Below are positions 13,940-15,502 of a DNA stretch of 15,502 bases, one piece after another. Both the position numbers and the translations under genes were made by a program. Position 1 is the stretch's first letter. Every line of letters starts with the position of its first letter. The notes beneath the pieces were generated by a model, which was given only the letters and a program-made list of their open reading frames with translations, made no database searches and was not told where the DNA came from. The stretch is taken from the NCBI GenBank assembly GCA_030605745.1, contig JAUWHT010000063.1, positions 1-15,502 on the forward strand, written 5' to 3'. Source of the stretch: Pirellulales bacterium. Lineage in GTDB: Bacteria; Planctomycetota; Planctomycetia; Pirellulales; Thermoguttaceae.

Positions 13940-14373
13940 TGCTCGACCCTTCGCAACGAATCGCCGAACTGTTGAAAGAGGACCAGCGGTACCCGTTCGA
14001 GGCCTATGTGTTCGTCTTCGAGGCCCTCAACTACGCGCAGAGCGAGTTGGGGATGGGCAGCGAGAGCCCAAGCGAGCCGACCGGCCAGTCCGCCACCGGG
14101 GGCGAGGAGGAAGAACCCGAGCGGCACGTTGCCGGCCAGCAGTTATGCGAAGCCATCCGCCTGTTCGCGCTCGAACAGTTTGGATACATGGCTAAAACGG
14201 TGCTCAGCAATTGGGGTATCCGTAGCACCGGCGACTTTGGCGAGATCGTGTTTAACTTGATCCGCATCGGCCAGATGCGTAAAACTTCGCACGACCGCCG
14301 CGAGGACTTCGACGACGTCTACGACTTCGAGAGCGCCTTCCAACAGGGATTTGAGATCACCCCACCCGAGTAG
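13939..14373 (+). CDS. Minf_1886-like conserved protein (Plancto/Verrucomicrobia family)
   Basis: A 144-aa protein that I recognise as the TIGR04138-type family restricted mainly to Planctomycetota and Verrucomicrobiota. Conserved blocks are the start LDPSQRIAELLKEDQRYPFE, AYVFVFEALNYAQ, then AGQQLCEAIRLFALEQFGYM, and STGDFGEIVFNLIRIGQM followed by an acidic REDFDDVYDFESAF. No function is known for the family. The linker between the halves (about 38-65, Ser/Gly/Glu-rich) is longer and more polar than the flanking blocks. Neither a signal peptide nor a membrane helix is present, so it should be cytoplasmic. No Shine-Dalgarno is possible in the usual form because a heptamer array abuts the ATG. 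It follows the PSP1-like gene after 45 nt and may share its transcript. Repeat A5 starts 1 nt after its stop. Confidence 0.87.
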   Translation: MLDPSQRIAELLKEDQRYPFEAYVFVFEALNYAQSELGMGSESPSEPTGQSATGGEEEEPERHVAGQQLCEAIRLFALEQFGYMAKTVLSNWGIRSTGDFGEIVFNLIRIGQMRKTSHDRREDFDDVYDFESAFQQGFEITPPE

Positions 14374-14374
14374 A

Positions 14375-14412
14375 GTTTAGCCGCCGCGTCCACGCGGTGC
14401 AACTGCCCGGCG
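14375..14412. repeat. Truncated A-type element A5, cut by element B2
   Basis: Its first 23 nt (14375-14397) equal 246-268 of element A1, including GCCGCGT-CC-ACGCGGC. It then continues with GCAA and CCCGGCGT as in A1 but breaks into the B2 sequence before the second hairpin closes. The remainder of A1 (ACGCCGGGG, GGCTAAAC) does not reappear on the far side of B2. Confidence 0.8.
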
Positions 14413-14413
14413 T

Positions 14414-14488
14414 GTGGCACGCCCTGAGCGCCGCGAAGGGCGTGGATTGCCGTATCCCCACGCCCTTCGTTCCTCAGGGCGTGCCACC
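14414..14488. repeat. Dispersed inverted-repeat element B2 (about 75 bp)
   Basis: The arms GTGGCACGCCCTGAG...GAAGGGCGTGG (14414-14444) and CCACGCCCTTC...CAGGGCGTGCCAC (14458-14487) form a long imperfect hairpin. The right arm is identical over 30 nt to element B1 (1313-1342), while the loop and left arm differ. It lies downstream of the Minf_1886-like gene. Confidence 0.82.
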
Positions 14489-14501
14489 AATTTGCTTAGT
14501 T

Positions 14502-14642
14502 CTATTGTGCCTGTGTTTCCGCCGTTTCAAGTTGCTTCTCCAGTTCTACCAGCTCCCGGTCTTCCTTTTCCAGTTCCTGGTGCAACCGTTTGACGACGGC
14601 TTCCTTCTCCGCTACGGCCCGCCTGAGTTGTTCAATGTTCAT
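14502..14642 (-). CDS. Possible 46-aa coiled-coil protein
   Basis: The frame from ATG 14642 encodes MNIEQLRRAVAEKEAVVKRL and continues with a charged helix ending in AETQAQ. Hydrophobic residues recur at heptad-like spacing (L, V, V, L, L, L, L), giving a single coiled coil. A longer frame to 14741 adds a Cys-rich segment that does not look like protein. No Shine-Dalgarno is visible upstream, and I do not recognise a family. It may be a real small protein, a remnant of a longer coiled-coil gene, or chance; the clean amphipathic pattern is the only support. Confidence 0.35.
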   Translation of the reverse strand: MNIEQLRRAVAEKEAVVKRLHQELEKEDRELVELEKQLETAETQAQ

Positions 14643-14840
14643 GACAGGGTCGCGCAACAAAAAAGGGATCGCCGTACTAAGGCCGCTCCTACCACCCTTG
14701 CAACAGGGCACGTGTGAACAGCACTCAGCCGACGCTCCCATGCGCAGCGATTTTTCTGGGCTTGTTGATTTGACTAATTTCTGGTTGCCTTCTCATTTCG
14801 CCTTGCTGTCCCGCCGCGACACCCCCCTGTTGGTCTAATT

Positions 14841-14932
14841 AAATGTGGCGGTATATTCTCTCAATGCCACCGCGATTACGCGGTAATCTGTGAAAGATAT
14901 TGCTCTTTGTCTCAGTCGTGACCGCCATATTT
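14841..14932. repeat. Inverted repeats and iterated ACCGC/GCGGT motifs upstream of the transposase-like fragment
   Basis: AAATGTGGCGGT (14841-14852) and ACCGCCATATTT (14921-14932) are inverted copies with one mismatch in 12. Between them ACCGCG-ATTA-CGCGGT (14869-14884) is a perfect small hairpin. The pentamer GCGGT or its complement thus occurs four times in 90 nt, as expected for a transposon end with several transposase sites. Confidence 0.6.
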
Positions 14933-15011
14933 GAATAGACTTTTTCGGCCGTTTCTGCTATTCTCGGACGTGGAACCGCACTTTCGCGGCCCACGATCCT
15001 ACTGCGATTAT

Positions 15012-15016
15012 GGAGG
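15012..15016 (+). promoter_or_regulatory. Ribosome binding site choosing ATG 15025
   Basis: GGAGG lies 8 nt upstream of ATG 15025. An earlier in-frame ATG at 15010 overlaps this site and is therefore rejected as the start. Confidence 0.7.
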
Positions 15017-15024
15017 AAGCAGTC

Positions 15025-15378
15025 ATGGCACAATTTGATCCGAAAAACCATGCCCTGGTTGGTGTCGGCGGTCTACTGTCGGTCCGTGCGGACGACGAGA
15101 TAACGCGGAAGCTGTCGATGCTGATCGAAGGTGAGTGCGAAGGGTTGGGACCCATCCAAGCTGCCCACAAGTTCGGTTTCAGCAAGCAACGCTACTTTCA
15201 GTTGCGGGCGGCTTTCGCCGAACTGGGCGCCCAGGCGCTTCAAAGTCAGAAACGCGGCCCAAAGACCCATTACCGTCGAACAGCCGAGGTTGTTCGCCAG
15301 GTGATCCGGCACCGCTTCCTCGACTCCGAAGCGTCAGCCGAAGTCATCGCTCAGAAATTGTCTCAGAACGTGTTTTAA
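15025..15378 (+). pseudogene. HTH transposase-like protein, N-terminal fragment
   Basis: A 117-residue frame starts MAQFDPKNHALVGVGGLLSV and contains a helix-turn-helix-like core (GPIQAAHKFGFSKQRYFQLR, about 45-64). A second helical segment, RRTAEVVRQVIRHRFLDSEA, comes before the stop. This resembles the DNA-binding N-terminal part of insertion-sequence transposases whose longer form continues past ASAEVIAQKL into a second DNA-binding and a catalytic domain. Here the frame ends at TAA 15376-15378, and the next base but one begins a common dispersed repeat, so the catalytic part is missing. It is most simply a truncated insertion-sequence remnant. A short intact regulator is possible but less likely. 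The good ribosome binding site suggests it was once well translated. I do not assign an IS family. Confidence 0.6.
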
Positions 15379-15379
15379 A

Positions 15380-15490
15380 TCTCCCTTTGGGAGAGGGGCA
15401 GAGGGTGAGGGCGGCATGGATCACACCGCAAATAGCGGGGGTTTCTTGCCGAATAACCCTCACCCTAACCCTCTCCCGGAGGGGGAGGGG
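15380..15490. repeat. Dispersed inverted-repeat element D (CTCCC-TTT-GGGAG type)
   Basis: The left arm carries CTCCC-TTT-GGGAG (15381-15393) and ends GAGGGTGAGGG (15401-15411). The right arm starts CCCTCACCCTAACCCTCTCC (15457) and runs to the GA-rich 15490. The arms are imperfect inverted copies around a 45-nt centre. Repeats of this look (ctctcccttt...gagggtgagggc) are widespread in bacterial intergenic DNA. Confidence 0.75.
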
Positions 15491-15502
15491 ACTCGCATCG
15501 GT

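Larger units (their letters stand above)
14643..15024. other. Intergenic stretch with transposon-end-like structure in its second half
   Basis: I see nothing recognisable at 14643-14840. From 14841 to 14932 there are inverted repeats and a small hairpin (separate entry). The remaining bases lead to the ribosome binding site at 15012-15016. No convincing promoter pair is found: a TTGAAT (14931) and a TATTCT (14959) are 22 nt apart, which is too wide. Confidence 0.5.

Noticed and set aside
13132..14127. 331-codon minus-strand frame across the PSP1-like gene and the next gene
   Set aside because: It spans two well-recognised plus-strand genes and the heptamer array and has no recognisable domain.
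14931..14964. Promoter TTGAAT / TATTCT before the HTH fragment
   Set aside because: The spacing of 22 nt is outside the usual 16-19, and neither box is close to consensus.

Overview
The window looks chromosomal and is GC-rich (roughly 60%). It most likely comes from a Planctomycetota bacterium or a close PVC relative. The evidence is a 144-aa protein of the Plancto/Verrucomicrobia conserved family (TIGR04138, Minf_1886-like), a BatC-type C-terminus ending in KDW, an ABC ATPase/ABC-2 permease/TPR triad of a kind I associate with planctomycetes, few good Shine-Dalgarno sites, and many short palindromic dispersed repeats. I could not run a database search, so family names are from recognition alone.

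Layout. (1) Positions 1-8214, plus strand: a Bat-type (aerotolerance/envelope) operon. The order is the DUF58 protein C-terminus, a BatD-like lipoprotein, batA (VWA), a batB-batC fused frame (VWA plus TPR plus a charged repeat tail), batD and batE (TPR, two membrane segments, SH3-like). These would form a membrane-bound VWA/TPR assembly that normally works with a MoxR AAA+ ATPase, which should lie just upstream of the window. (2) Positions 8254-12989, minus strand: an ABC exporter operon in the order ATPase, [four-helix-bundle cassette], ABC-2 permease, TPR-like membrane-anchored protein. It converges on the bat operon with a 39-nt gap. (3) Positions 12990-14373: a divergent intergenic region, then a PSP1/RicT-like protein and the Minf_1886-like protein, plus strand. 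(4) Positions 14374-15502: repeat-rich accessory DNA with a possible 46-aa coiled-coil ORF and a 117-aa HTH transposase-like N-terminal fragment that stops where a dispersed repeat begins.

The most interesting signal is how small palindromic elements have edited genes. Three elements (246-302, 3530-3584, 7304-7392) differ in sequence but share one design: a short A/T-containing outer stem around two GC-rich hairpins. The first is 57 bp long and sits in frame inside a lipoprotein signal peptide. Removing it on paper gives a normal signal peptide. The second is 55 bp long. Removing it restores a batB stop codon that overlaps the batC GTG start as GTGA, so the present batB-batC fusion looks like a direct product of the insertion. 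A fourth copy supplies the stop codon of the PSP1 gene.

Separately, a 468-bp cassette (11583-12050) lies between the ABC ATPase and permease genes. It is bounded by 32-bp inverted repeats (28 of 32 identical) and carries only a four-helix-bundle (S23/Avd-like) gene whose start codon is inside the repeat. It looks like a non-autonomous mobile cassette.
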